From Ligustrum vulgare (lineage: Eukaryota > Streptophyta > Magnoliopsida > Lamiales > Oleaceae), in NCBI GenBank assembly GCA_963555705.1, contig OY743183.1, forward strand, positions 50,085,466 to 50,149,465: a DNA stretch of 64,000 bases. The letters are read 5' to 3'. Below, piece by piece: positions 50,028 to 61,791 of this stretch (position 1 is the stretch's first letter; the number at the start of each line of letters is the position of its first letter). The notes under the pieces are model-generated. The model worked only from the letters and a program-made list of their open reading frames with translations, was not told where the DNA came from and made no database searches. The position numbers were made by a program, and so were the translations under genes.

Positions 50028-53000
50028 TGTAAGACCGCTTTTCATTTCTCGTGCAATTTTAAATTTCACGTAATGTTCTTGGGAATGTTATTATAAATTA
50101 TGATTTTATGACCTTTAATGTCTATAATTGGAATTATTTTGCAGTGGAAGAACTTGGACGCCGGCTCGATCAATGTACCAATCTGAAAGACTATAAATTG
50201 GTTATTTGAATTATTTACGTGCAATCCTATGTAAATAATTTTTTTATTGCCTCAGCATGTTATTTTCTATTTTATTATGCCAATTTGAAATTCGGGGGAA
50301 AAGTGTAGTTTCAATTGAGGGTAAATAGAACTTATAGACTTACTTCGACCAAAGAGAAGAGTTGAGGGACTGATTTTCAAATTTCAAAAGATTAAAACCC
50401 TTAACCTAACCTAATCACTCCTCACTCACGCCTCTCTCTCTCATTCGGTCTCTCTCTCTCGCAAAAAAACCGATCTCTCACCTCGCTCTCACTTCTCTCT
50501 CGGTCTCCGATCGCTTCCCCTCCCTCGGCTCTCACCACCTCCGCCCACCGACCACCGCCAGTAAGCCCTCCCCCTCTTCCCCCCTTCCTCTTCGCGTTAC
50601 ACGCACACACACACACACACGAACCGCGCCCACACGCACGGTTTCACACTATTTCACGCACACCCACATACATAATTCGATATATATATATATATTTTCT
50701 ATGTAAATAACGTATGTATGCAATCTATATGTATAAATTCAGATTTTTCAGTTAATTTCATATTCTAATTTTTGTGTAATTTCGAGTTTAACCATGAATT
50801 TGGGAATTAATGATGTTATGTGAATAAGTATTGATGTATATGAATGTATATATTATTATGTATGTATAGATGCGTGTAAATATATAAAGTTTGGATTTTT
50901 TTTGTTTATGTGGGCATAGGTATATACTCAGATTCTGACTATGTGAAAATAAAATTTCTCAGACTGAGGACTCATGAAATTTAGATTAATTGATGTGCTA
51001 TAATATTAAATTTGAGGTGTGAATGTACGTATATACGATCATGAATATGTATATGACTATTTAAACAAACATGTGTAGTTTTTGGAATTTTGGGTTAATA
51101 GTATAGGAGAGCAAACTTTAATATTTTAGGAACAAGTTAGTTAAATTGAAGTTATGTTCAAAGTTATAAATTTTAGTCCAAGATCATTTTTTTAAATAAG
51201 AATGCTTGGTTTTGAATTGTGAAATTAATAAATAAGATTTCAAAATTTTTCCTCGAACTTGATGTATTATTTCGAGTATGATATTATATGTGGTGTTAAA
51301 TGTGTTGGTTGTATTATACGTCACATGAAAGTATATGTTTTGGGAACTCGAAAGTATGAAAGGAAATTCTTTAGTTTAATGTGCTTGTTATATTATGAGT
51401 CACATGAAAGTCTCGACCTTATTTAAGAGTGTTAAATGTGGTTTTTCACTAAAAGCCATATTTTGTTAATGAATGGGAATTAATTAGGAGAAACGGTACA
51501 TTGACGTCGCGGGCAACCAAGACTTCCACCTGCATATTAGGCAAAGTAACTACTGAGGACTACAGGTAAGTAAACTTCCCCTACTTTCATTGAAGTAAAA
51601 TGTTTCAGGTGTAATTAATGGACTTAAGTTATATTCTTGAACTTTATTTACTTGTGGTGCCTTCTATGAACTTTATACATGTATGTGTTACTAAGAGAAG
51701 GCTTAAGCATATATGTTATTATGTCGTTACATCGTCCAGCATGCATTTTCATTGAGTTGGGGAAGTCAAATGATTTTAAAAGAAGAATGTAGTAAGTTTA
51801 AATTTCCTCAAAATGCATGTATCCCGAGTTTTAAGAATAAATTGATGTACTTCTATGCCATGAAAGGTGTGAGTGGGAAATGGGGCGAGGGAGACCGGCG
51901 TACCCGAATTAAATTGATGTAGCAGTGACAAATATTAAACCGCTTTGCGGTGACGATTGCCTAACCGCTTGGCGGTGGCAAATATTAAACCGCTTTGCGG
52001 TGACGATTGCCTAACCGCTTGGCGGTGGCAAATATTAAACCCTTTGTGGTGACAATTTCCTAACCGCTTGGCGGTGGCAAATATTAAACCGCTTTGCGGT
52101 GACGATTGCCTAACCGCTTGACGGTGGCAAATATTAAACCGCTTTGCGGTGACGATTACCTAACCGCTTAGCGGTGGCAAATATTAAACCGCTTTTCGGT
52201 GACGATTGCTAAACCGATTGATGGTGGAAAATATTAAACCGCTTTGCGGTGACGATTGCTAAACCGCTTGGCGGTGGCAAATATTAAACCGCTTTGCGGT
52301 GACGATTGCTAAACCGGTTGACGGTGAAAAATATTAAACCGTTATGCGGTGGAGAAATGATAATCTTGTCCTAAATAAGGAATATTGCCCACTGCATTAT
52401 GATTGGCTAGAAGATACACTAAGTGAGTTCACGATAGAAATGAAGTTAAAGTTTTGTTTTTATGTTTAAGTGAAAGGTTAGAAAGTATGAATATCTTGAA
52501 AAGTATAGTAAAAGAGGGTAATTACTTTGAATGGTTTAAGGAATTTCATGTCATAAGCATGCATTCATGCATAAAGTTTACTTACTGGGCTTTAGCTCAC
52601 CCCAATCCCTCCCCATATTTCAGGTGATGAAAGTTAGATGATCAGCGGAGAGTACCTGGCGGCTGACTCAGACAGTACCCGTGGTCGCCTTATCTAATAA
52701 AGTTAAATTTATTCAAGTTATCATTTAAATTTATTCCTTCATTCATTATTATTGATAATGGTTTAGTTGAAGTTAGTTTGACTAAGTATGGACAACGTAT
52801 TAGAGGTTAAATTACTTCTTATTTCATTTGTCAATGTCTGATGATATTTTGGAAAAATCTTATGCTTGAGGAGTTTGGGGAATGAATGAATTGGTTTGGC
52901 GATGATGAATGTGATTGAGATGTGATGGATGTTTTAAATTTTTTAAAATGGTTTTGATGTCCCTCTACAGGTTGGCTATGTCCAATTTATAGAGGAGACT

Positions 53001-53131
53001 CTGCCGAAATTCCTGTAAAATTTATAATAGTTAATTGAATATTTTAATTGTGTAAACGATTTAAATTCCGCATTTAATGTGAATGGAAGTTAACACGCCT
53101 AGGTTTAAGGTTTTGAACTTTGGGTGTTACA
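50028..53131 (+). mobile_element. Ty3/gypsy 3' LTR, about 3.1 kb
   Basis: Begins TGTAAGACC right after the polypurine tract and ends GGGTGTTACA, giving matching TGT...ACA ends. Inside are a CT-rich leader-like stretch (50400-50590), a short (TA)n, and a roughly 50-bp tandem array at 51926-52352. The small frames inside are not genes. No partner LTR is in the window. Confidence 0.82.
51926..52352. repeat. Tandem array of about 50-bp units with CCGC-GCGG hairpins, inside the gypsy LTR
   Basis: About 8.5 units. Each holds AAATATTAAACCGCTTTGCGG, split here as AAATATTAAA plus CCGCTTTGCGG, then TGACGATTGCCTAA and CCGCTTGGCGG. The two GC-rich palindromes recur in every unit with few changes, mainly in the outer bases. 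Confidence 0.93.
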
Positions 53132-53557
53132 GTTCCCGACACAAATGGGTGGAAATTACTGGACCTAATGGGTTTATGGGTAGGGTATGGGTGTAGATTT
53201 ACAAACTCGACATGGGTATGGGTAGGGTATGTGTATTGTAAAAAAACTCATACCCAACCCATATACCCATTAATTTTTTTAAAAAAATTATTGTATTTAA
53301 ATTTTAACAATATATAATTTTGGAAAGTAGACTCTTTGATATTTACTTATTTTTTGGACAATTGGAGTCTACTTATACTTCATTGTTATACTTTACTTAA
53401 TTTTGATATTTTTATGTTGCAGAGGGATTGTTAACTAGTATATTATTACATGTGAAGTTCAAGAAAAAATTACAATTAGATACTTATATTATTTTTAAAC
53501 AAGTATTCTATGTGTATATATATACACATTACCACTTTTTGCTGCCACTAATGTCAA

Positions 53558-53590
<33 letters not shown>

Positions 53591-53790
53591 TTATTAAAAT
53601 TAAAATACGCAACCGGTTTTAAATAGGTATAAAAGAATATCCGCACCCTACCCGTACCCGACCCGCAATCTTAAATGAGTATATGAGTAGGATATGGGTA
53701 TTATAAATCTCTAGTGGGTAGGGTATGAGTTTGCCAAACCCGACCCATACCCTACCCATTGTCATCTCTACTCAACACAACACAACAGAT
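53132..53790. mobile_element. ACCC/GGGT-rich inverted-repeat element, worn
   Basis: GGGTAGGGTATGGGT-type words on the left (53190-53240) face their inverse on the right (ACCCGACCCATACCCTACCC, 53737-53756). The core is AT-rich with (AAT)n. It resembles the outer hAT-like element at 13377-14699. Exact ends are unclear. Confidence 0.5.
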
Positions 53791-53799
53791 ATTAATTAT

Positions 53800-54750
53800 T
53801 GTTATAATTGAATGAGTTTCGAATCAATATTCCAGAAAAATATTGCGTTATTGCTACGTTTCAATATTCCAGAAGAATATTATTTTATTGCTCATGTGAT
53901 AAATATTTCACTCTTGTTCTCAAAGAAATTCAAAATTTTGAATTTATTAATAATCCAGAAGATTATTATGATATAGAATAATATATTATTTTGGTGATTC
54001 CAGGAGAATCATAATTTTATCTCATATGAAATATTATAATGAAATATATTTGCTCTCGAAGAGCACAATATTATGAGATATGTTATTAATTTGATATTCT
54101 ATAACAATATTTTGTTGTTACTCCTGAAGAATAACAACTTTATTTTATGATAAATATTTCAATTTATTATTTTATATTTGTTCACGAATAATATAGTTTC
54201 TTTTTCTGCTAAAGTAAATATTTGTATTCTATTAACTTTGAATTTCCATGGAAAGTGGTATAATTATTCAATCTTATCATATCGTATTGATTATACCAAC
54301 TTTCAATAAACATTTGTTTGAATGTATGTTTTTCATTCAATATTATAGTACAATATTCCAGAAAAATATTGTATCACTATTCTAGAAAAAGAAACAATCT
54401 AAATCAATGTTCCAGAAGAATATTTATTTAAATCGATATTCCAGCAAAATATTGCACATTAGGAATATCTCATTTGAGTTATTTAATAAAATATTCTAGA
54501 AGAATATTTCGTTTTTGCTCTTGAAGAAGCAAAATCTTATTTCACACTACATATTCAAGTCTAATATGTTTATATGTTGTTACTCCCGAAGAAGCATAAC
54601 AATTATAAAATAATATTAACTGCTCTTGAAAGAGTATGATATTACAATATTTCGGAAGAATATTGTCATATTGATTTTGAATAACTAATAAAAACGTGCT
54701 TTTCGAAGTAGCATATATTTCGAAGAATATCTCATTTGAGTTCATGTTTA
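53800..54750. repeat. Array of short inverted repeats in the copia element, part 2
   Basis: At least eight AATATTCCAGAAGAATATT-like words (for example near 53826, 53862, 54353, 54408, 54439, 54490, 54641) and several GCTC..GAAGAGC words. It continues the array at 48270-48778, which shows that the gypsy fragment split it. Confidence 0.75.
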
Positions 54751-54879
54751 TCCCTAAAGGAAAACATATAAGTAATGTCATAAGAACATTGATTAGTTTG
54801 ACCACTTGAATAATATATGATTATATAATATTTAATCATTGAATTATATCTTATATTGAACCAGAAGTTAAATTTGATT

Positions 54880-55735
54880 TTATTATTTGGCATGACCAGT
54901 TGGACCATCACTGGATCAATAATGATGCGAAATTAAAATGGATACTTAATGAAGAATCAGAAGATTTTTCAATCCAATCATATATGATGTTTGTTCTCTT
55001 TCATGAATTTTATTGACTGTCACTAGCTAAAATAGGGATTAAATTCCCTATATTTCTGAAAGTAATTAGGGTGATAAATGGGTCACCATCATCCTTCACG
55101 TTGATCATCTAAATATTATTTATATCTAATATATTTGATACATATACTAGATGATTTCATGGTGTTCGCAACTTGAAGTTTGCGAAATTATTCCTCAAAT
55201 TTTAAATTATGAACATAATTTTCAGATTATATAATCAAGAATGCGTCATGGTAATGTTAGCGGACACGAATGTCAACATTTTAATAAGTGTTAGTTGGAA
55301 TGTCGATAAAAGGCTGAACATTTTTGCTTGTTAAACGCCTCCAATTAATTTAATTGAGAACAAAATACTTTCCTTTTTATTTAGGGAATTTTATTAAGCA
55401 TCATGCCAACATCATAGTTCTCCCTGTTATAATTGGCTTATGGTTATAGCCTAATTTTTCCATCTAATTTTTTAATAGTGCAATTAATCCATCACAATGC
55501 ACTGAAATGGAAAATAAATAATATTGAGAACAATTCGTGGTTTGAATATATATCCCAAATTGGTGATATTTTATAACGTCGAAAAAATGATTGTCAATTT
55601 GATGAACAATTTTCTCAAAATTAGGGGGAAGATTAGTAGCTTAAAATCATACACATGCATCATATTATGCTATGTATATATCATCACAATTGACAAAAAC
55701 GAACCAGAAGTTCGATTGAAAATATGAACGAAATG
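54880..55735 (+). pseudogene. Copia GAG-pre-integrase/integrase remnant
   Basis: Broken pieces resemble the start of the copia integrase: IWHDQLDHHWINNDAKLKW and a following KNQK-like stretch, an IGIKFPIF piece, then about 55420-55730 a stretch like that following the integrase core. Many stops and indels break it. The catalytic residues cannot be traced reliably. Confidence 0.6.
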
Positions 55736-55965
55736 TTCAAAGATAGCATAATTACAAGATGCAATACTTGTAAGAGATTGATAAAATCTCATATATTAGA
55801 TACAGGTGCTCTATCTTATATTGATATATGACACGCCTATAGTGTAGAGATATCTGATTCGAATAAAAATCCCCAAATAAATAAAAATAGAGCAAATGAT
55901 TATGATGGTCTTGTTAAGGAGGCATACTCGTGAGAGAGTATTTATTGACATAATTAATTGTAAAT

Positions 55966-57522
55966 TGATAAGTACGTTTTTTCGTATTTATCTTGACTTT
56001 AAATTTAGAAAATTACAAGTGTTTTAGGATATGATATTGCTAATTATGTATTTATTTTGTTTGTTTTAGGAAAAACTCGAATTTGGACTCATTTGGAGGC
56101 AAAACGAAGAAAATGGATCAAAACCGTACAAAAAATGACAAAGTGAGGCTCAAATGAACAAATCAAAAGTTGGAAGACTTGAAGTAGCATAAATGAAGAT
56201 ATGGACCGTACAATTGAAGACTCAAGGACCAATTCAACAATATTTGAAAGAATTGAGGACTTGATATAGACTCTCCACTAATTAGAATTGGGCTTAAAAC
56301 CTTAATGGATACTTGGGCTTTTATGACCTAGATTTAATCTGGACTCGGCACATATATATACATATTTGCTGGGGTTAATTAAGGGGGGCTGAACTTGTGA
56401 TATACATATATATACATAGGGCCGAAAGACACAAAGAGGGGCTCGGCAGATTACTGATTGGGGATCAAAGGAGTAGAAGAGACAAAAGAGAGGAGACGAC
56501 ATATATTTACACATATTACCAATTGGAAGGTAGCCGACTTTAGTAGACAATTGGGGAGGAAGGCGTTGGCTATTGCATTAAAGGGAGAGAAAATAGTCCC
56601 AACTGCTCGGCTGCCATATTTTAAAGGAGAGGTTGGTCGGAGGGAATTAAGAAAGAAGTAGACAGCTTTGGAGTATAAAAAAGGGGCAGAAGATCGGCGG
56701 AATAAAAATTGGTAGAAAGGCAGTCGGCTAACTTGAATCAACGAGCAGAATTTCAGTTTCTTTTGTGCATTAAATCCGTGATGTCTATCAATTCTTTTAT
56801 TGATTATTCATCAATTAATATGTTAGTCTAAGCTCCTTTATGTATTGGATGAGATGAACCCTAGTTATTATTTGTTTTAATTCGAGATTGATAATTTAAT
56901 AAATTATTGTGTTTCTTGATTTATTCTTGCATTCCCATTGAAGTATTTAATTGCTTGATCACCAATTGGATAATTAGTTGCTTGTTGTAGTCTTGGAAAA
57001 GTCACAATAGGTTTAGAACGAGGTAAGATAAACACGCGAACACTATATGTTAGGAATAACAATATGACGTGTGGAATCTATTTAATAAATTGTTGATTAA
57101 TGCATCATGAACATTCGCATTCGGACTAGGAATAGATTCGGGTCGTGTTTATGGTAGGTTTAGTTTGTCTTGGAAAAGAAAATTAAATATATTAGCTTTA
57201 TCGATTGGTAAGAACGCATGAATGAACTAAATTAGAAAATCGTGAATTGAAATAGATAACGCTAGGTGAATTAGAATTCTAATACATTCCCTTCCGTATA
57301 TTTAAAATCCTCATTTTTCATATTTGCAATTTTAGTTTTATTCAAACAAAATAAAATCGCTTCTTTTATATTTCTTATTTTTGTTAATTTAGATTTTGTC
57401 CGTTCGATTAGAGTTAGTAATCTAAAATATAATTTATCTCAATCCTCGTGGGAACGATACACGGACTCATCATCCACTTTATTACTTGTGCGACCCGTGC
57501 ACTTGCGGGATTTACTCGAACA
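55966..57522 (+). mobile_element. Solo LTR (Ty3/gypsy Tat/Athila-like), 1557 bp, with TSD
   Basis: Starts TGATAAGTACG and ends TTGCGGGATTTACTCGAACA. It is flanked by a perfect 5-bp repeat TAAAT at 55961-55965 and 57523-57527. The CGACCCGTGCACTTGCGGG ending is typical of large plant gypsy LTRs. No internal region remains, so the LTRs recombined after insertion. Small frames inside, such as 56458-56661, are not genes. Confidence 0.88.
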
Positions 57523-57527
57523 TAAAT

Positions 57528-58780
57528 CTCCAAAAGAGGTTCAAGTACTTGAAATATTGAAAAATTGAGATCTCTATAGTTATGTCTTGTAGGGGAAGAA
57601 ATCGAATTGAAATGATAATTGTGTCGACACACTTTGTAAAGCACTTATGCAAAAGTAAAATGCGAAGCTAGCCGCATCATAATATGAATGATAGCGAGGA
57701 TAATAAAAGAAACTATGTCGAAGAAAATCGACATAAAAATAGTTGGCAAAAGTATGCATTCAGACTCAATTAAACTTATTACAAAACATGAAGTTTTGGG
57801 ACCTGAAGTCTAAACACTTTAAAGTGTAAAGCTAGTAAAACGTCTATAGGTATAGTCGTAATACACGACTTGTTGCGCAACGAATGTTTCAAAGATCTGG
57901 TACATATACAATATATTATTTTTCTGGAAATGCATAATAAGTGCCAATAAATATATGATTATTAGAAATGTATATACGGAAAGATGATTGACTCTAATTA
58001 CTAGCTTGCGCTTTTTGATGTACCAATGAATGATATCAAAATGTATGATTATCAACTCGATATGTTGAGAGTATTCTTTGAAGTTCCAATGAGTGAGATT
58101 AAAAAGGGTAATCAATACCTTGGTACTTTGGGATTGAAGTGAAATGATTAGAGAAGATCTATTTGAAATATAGGAATCATTACCTATCTAAAGTTTCACA
58201 GCTCAAATTTGGTGGTAGCAATTTGACAATTGCAATGTGAAACATATACGATTTTTGAAGCATACAGTATAATCCTTGAAGGATTAAATATATCTGAAAT
58301 ATATAGTTCAAGTTTTCAAGAAACTTGTTTGATCAAAGTATACATATACTTTGCGATCTAAATATTTAATACGCTTTGAAAAGACTCGGTTTATAATGGA
58401 ATGTGAATAATATTTGAAAATTGTGACAATTGATTTTCAAAATTTAAATTCATGGTTAATTATTCACCTGAAGTGAATAAGTTAATTGTTCATTAAAGTG
58501 AATAAGTCACTTTCAAATTTGAGAAATGCATTAAATGCATTGATGAATATTGATTATAGAACATGGCTCGATGCAGCGTGTTAAAATGATTGGAAATATT
58601 TTATAGTTCTTCAAGTTCAAAGAAATAATTGAATTTATATTCGAAGAACAAATAATATGAGATATGTGCCATTTATATATACTTGGTGAACATATTCGAT
58701 ATTGCACCAATTAACAATTGAAATAATTATATACAATATCCAAATAATTGTAATGTTCACATGAGGGGGAGCTAATATCG
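57528..58780 (+). pseudogene. Copia reverse-transcriptase region remnant
   Basis: Very decayed. Near 57725-57810 a stretch corresponds to the WPKWKEAI..EL..L.K..VFGP start of copia RT. Later pieces are only suggestive. It connects the integrase remnant to the RNase H end. Confidence 0.5.
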
Positions 58781-58784
58781 CTAA

Positions 58785-59375
58785 ACTCTTTTTTCCCTAG
58801 CCGAGATTTTGTCCCACAATGTTTTCCTAGCAAAGTTTTTAATGAGGTGGCTGTTATCAATGTCAATTGATATACTATCCTATACAAGACTCCTGAAGAG
58901 ATCAAGAGATGGATGATTCAATAGAGATGGGAGTAACTATATGGATGATTCAATACAGATTGAATCAGGGAGAGTAGCTATACTATTTTTCCTTCGTTCA
59001 TGTTTTGTCCAACTGAAATTTTCTGACAAGGTTTTAATGAGGTAGCATCAAAATACTCTAAAGTTTTTAACAAATTCACTTGAGTGACAATGTTGCTGAT
59101 TTATCTACAAAAGCATTGTCAACATCTACATTCAAGAAATCAGTTCACAAAATTGGGATGCATCGACTCAATGATTTACAGTGATCGGCATTAGGGGGAG
59201 TAGCTGTATTCTTTTTCCTTAGCCAAGGTTTTGTCCCATTGGGTTTTCATGGCGAGGTTTTAACGAGGCAGCATTCATCTTAATACTCCAAGAATAACTG
59301 TACTATTTTTCCTTCATTTGATATTTTTGTCCAATTGGATTTTTATCAAACAAAGTTTTAACGAGGCAGATATTT
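58785..59375 (+). repeat. Four degenerate copies of a roughly 65-bp motif near the copia 3' end
   Basis: Motif: TTTTTCCTT ... TTTTGTCC ... TTTTC ... GGTTTTAACGAGGCAGC, near 58790, 58985, 59210 and 59300. Such repeats are common before the polypurine tract in this copia group. Confidence 0.75.
59080..59184 (+). pseudogene. Copia RNase H C-terminus
   Basis: Reads NVADLSTKALSTSTFKKSVH then KIGMHRLNDLQ and a stop. This is the standard C-terminal end of copia polyprotein. A GGGGGAG-type purine run follows. Confidence 0.85.
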
Positions 59376-59572
59376 TGTAATATGTCATTCAAGGGGGAGT
59401 GTTGTAAATATTTTCTTGTAATAGTGCATGACAATTGTACCCCTGTAACCCTAGACATTAATACTTTGTATATCCTTATTCTCCCCCATATATGGGGGTT
59501 CTGGTTTATAATAAAATACACAAATTTATTGGTATCTCTACTTTTCCCTCTTTTTCTCTCTAGTTTATAACA

Positions 59573-60070
59573 ATTTACAACAACAAAAATTATCAAACAA
59601 GGTATTTATAATTTGCCATGTAAAGTTGGAAACCAATTATCACCTAGCCCTTGTTTGATTTTCATTAAAATTTTCTCTTTTTTCTACAGTACTCAATTTC
59701 AACTATCTATTAAAAGTCAAGCCTACAATATTTGACTTTTCTATCATTCATTCTCCTAAAATCACTATTCATTTCAAAAAACTCTTTTTTAAACAATATC
59801 AAACAAACTGCTATATGCTAAGAATTTATTTTTCACCAAAACAAGGCAAAGTGCAATTATCATTAAGTAGGACTATAGTGTGTAGGAAATGATTTTCAAG
59901 CAAAAATTGTGCTATCAAACAACACAAAAAAATAAAAAGTAACAAATTAATTCCGTTTTCATGGCAAATAATTGCTTTCAAACACTATCTAAGCATCTTA
60001 TTGGTAAATACTTATGACATGATGAGAAAAAAAAAATCTAAGTTTATATGTGTGTGTGTGTGTGTGTGTG
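59573..60070. other. Intergenic sequence with MITE-like and (TG)n repeats
   Basis: TAGCCCTTGTTTGATTTTC near 59645 and TCAAACAA words near 59803 and 59915 suggest worn MITE ends. A (TG)n tract lies at 60049-60072. No gene seen. Confidence 0.5.
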
Positions 60071-61070
60071 TGAAATGGGTCAAGTTTGACCAATAATTTG
60101 GGTGGGACCCGTTATCTGTTTTGTTCAGATCAATGGTCAAACACATTCTACTCCGCGAGTAGTTATTCGTGATATATTTAATTTCACAAAATCATTTCCA
60201 AATGAATGAGAAATTAATGCTAAAAGTTGGCAACTTGAAAGTAGAAATATTGAAATTTGGAAGCAAATGTGGGAACTTAATCCCACATAGGAAGATAAAA
60301 GAATTTTGAACCAATTTATATACATCAAGTTTGGATATAGGTTTGGGCCCCAAGGGGTACCAATAGTTTTTGAAAGGGCAAAGTCTTAGACAATGTCTAG
60401 ACTAGTCCAAAGCCCCCACGTGAGTGCGTAGCCACTCATCCGGCTCGACTCGTCTCGACACAGTCACGGTCGGGTCGTGGGTCGTTCCTATATTCTTTTT
60501 GGACAAAATAAGTTAAAAATATTTATTTATTTTATTTATTTCCAAATTTCAAATTAATAAATTGAAAAGGTGTTTCAAATTAAATTGAAAATGTGTCTTT
60601 TCAAACATGTTTGAAACCGTTCGGACTAAAACTGCCACAAACCAATAGTTGTGTCCATTCAGAAACAAACTTTAAACCAGTTTCAACTCTTGGCCTGCAG
60701 CTTTTGGAAATCTATAAATAGGACCCCTGATTTTCGAATTTCATCATTAAAATTCATTCTGCATTATTTCTTGCATTCTGCCATAAAATATTTCTGCATC
60801 CATAGTCGATGGAGTACGAGACTTTTCTGGTTTGTCGTTCTTGCTGTTAGGAGTGCTTCCATACCGCAAGTGAGGGATTATTGTATCTTGGGTGGCGTTT
60901 GGCATCAACTCTTAGCACTTGTAGCAGGTCAAAATCGTCTTAAGGAAATAGAGTCGAACTCTGGCCTCAATCCACCATTTTCTGCAAATTCGTTAACCAT
61001 ATATTTGGTTTGACTTTTCTTTCTCATCATTTTTTATTTATTACATTTCTCGCATGCTTAATAATACTTC

Positions 61071-61075
<5 letters not shown>
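60071..61075 (+). mobile_element. Probable solo LTR of a retrotransposon, about 1 kb
   Basis: Starts TGAAATGGGTC and ends CTTCCAACA. It contains AATCCCACATAGG near 60280, a TATA box CTATAAATAGGAC at 60711-60723 and a transcribed-leader-like stretch. The wording matches promoter regions of plant copia LTRs. No target duplication is clear because both sides are microsatellites. Confidence 0.5.

Positions 61076-61121
<46 letters not shown>
61076..61121. repeat. (TA)n microsatellite
   Basis: About 46 bp of TA repeat. Confidence 0.95.
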
Positions 61122-61123
<2 letters not shown>

Positions 61124-61396
61124 CCTACTTAGAATCTAACTCCGCGAAGGGCTCCGATAAACAGTTAAATTCAATTCTAGGATGCATTTGTGCGCAAGAA
61201 ATAGTACATACACATTATATTTTCGGAGTTTCCCCGAGTTGGACTCGTTAACACATCTTCTCCATTGCTTTCAACGCTGCATAAGGCTAACAAATTACAA
61301 AAATAAGATAGATCGATTGAATGAGCTTCATTTTAATCCTTATAAGTGCCATATTGCAATGGCCAAAAAGATTACTTACAAGATTATCTATCTGGG
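61122..61396. other. Short intergenic stretch, no gene recognised
   Basis: Open frames at 61054-61251 and 61182-61433 have no recognisable domain. Confidence 0.45.
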
Positions 61397-61791
61397 ACTA
61401 CAAAAAAAGAGTCTAGTAGTAACAATTATTTAGCAATATTGGGAGACTTATAAGTTTCATAAAAAAATTTGTGACGGTTTCAAAAAGCGTGTATATCTAG
61501 CGTGTCAGAAAATAAATTGTGACGCTTGTAGGCATCACTAAAATTTTTGACACTTTGAAATGTCACTAAATATTCCGATGCTTGAAAACGTCACTAATAA
61601 ATTGTGACGCTTCACTTTAGTGAAGGTTTCAAGTGTCACTATTAAATGGACTTTAGTGACACCTACTTCCAAAGTGTCACTATTAAATGGATCTTAGTGA
61701 CACCTCCAAATGTCATTGTCAATTGGGCGTATATATATTTTCAACGTTTAGTGACATATAAAAGTATTACTAATTTTTATGCTTTAGTAAC
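61397..61791 (+). mobile_element. CACTA-like transposon end with GTGTCACTA subterminal repeats
   Basis: GACTACAAAAAAAGAG at 61398 is close to the CACTACAAAAAA terminus of plant CACTA elements. It is followed by about ten GTGACGCTT, GTCACTAA or TTAGTGACAC words in both orientations. The element is cut off at 61792 by the gypsy LTR. Confidence 0.65.

Larger units (their letters stand above)
47448..59572 (+). mobile_element. Ty1/copia retrotransposon with short LTRs, heavily decayed and interrupted
   Basis: 5' LTR 47448-47612 and 3' LTR 59400-59572 both begin TGTTGTAAATATT and end TTATAACA. A polypurine tract AAGGGGGAG lies directly before the 3' LTR. Flanking five-base words are ATTAA and ATTTA, an imperfect target duplication. 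After the 5' LTR comes CGTTATTAGCACGA, a primer site common in one plant copia group. Integrase, RT and RNase H remnants are in order on the plus strand. Foreign insertions are a gypsy fragment with an ACCC-rich repeat (48779 to about 53790) and a solo LTR (55966-57522). Confidence 0.85.

Noticed and set aside
50422..50616. Arg/Glu-rich minus-strand frame in the gypsy LTR
   Set aside because: Product of the CT-rich leader-like microsatellite region, not a protein.
60250..60330. Second snRNA-type promoter (AATCCCACATAGG)
   Set aside because: Only an imperfect USE match, embedded in an LTR-like segment with its own TATA box further downstream.
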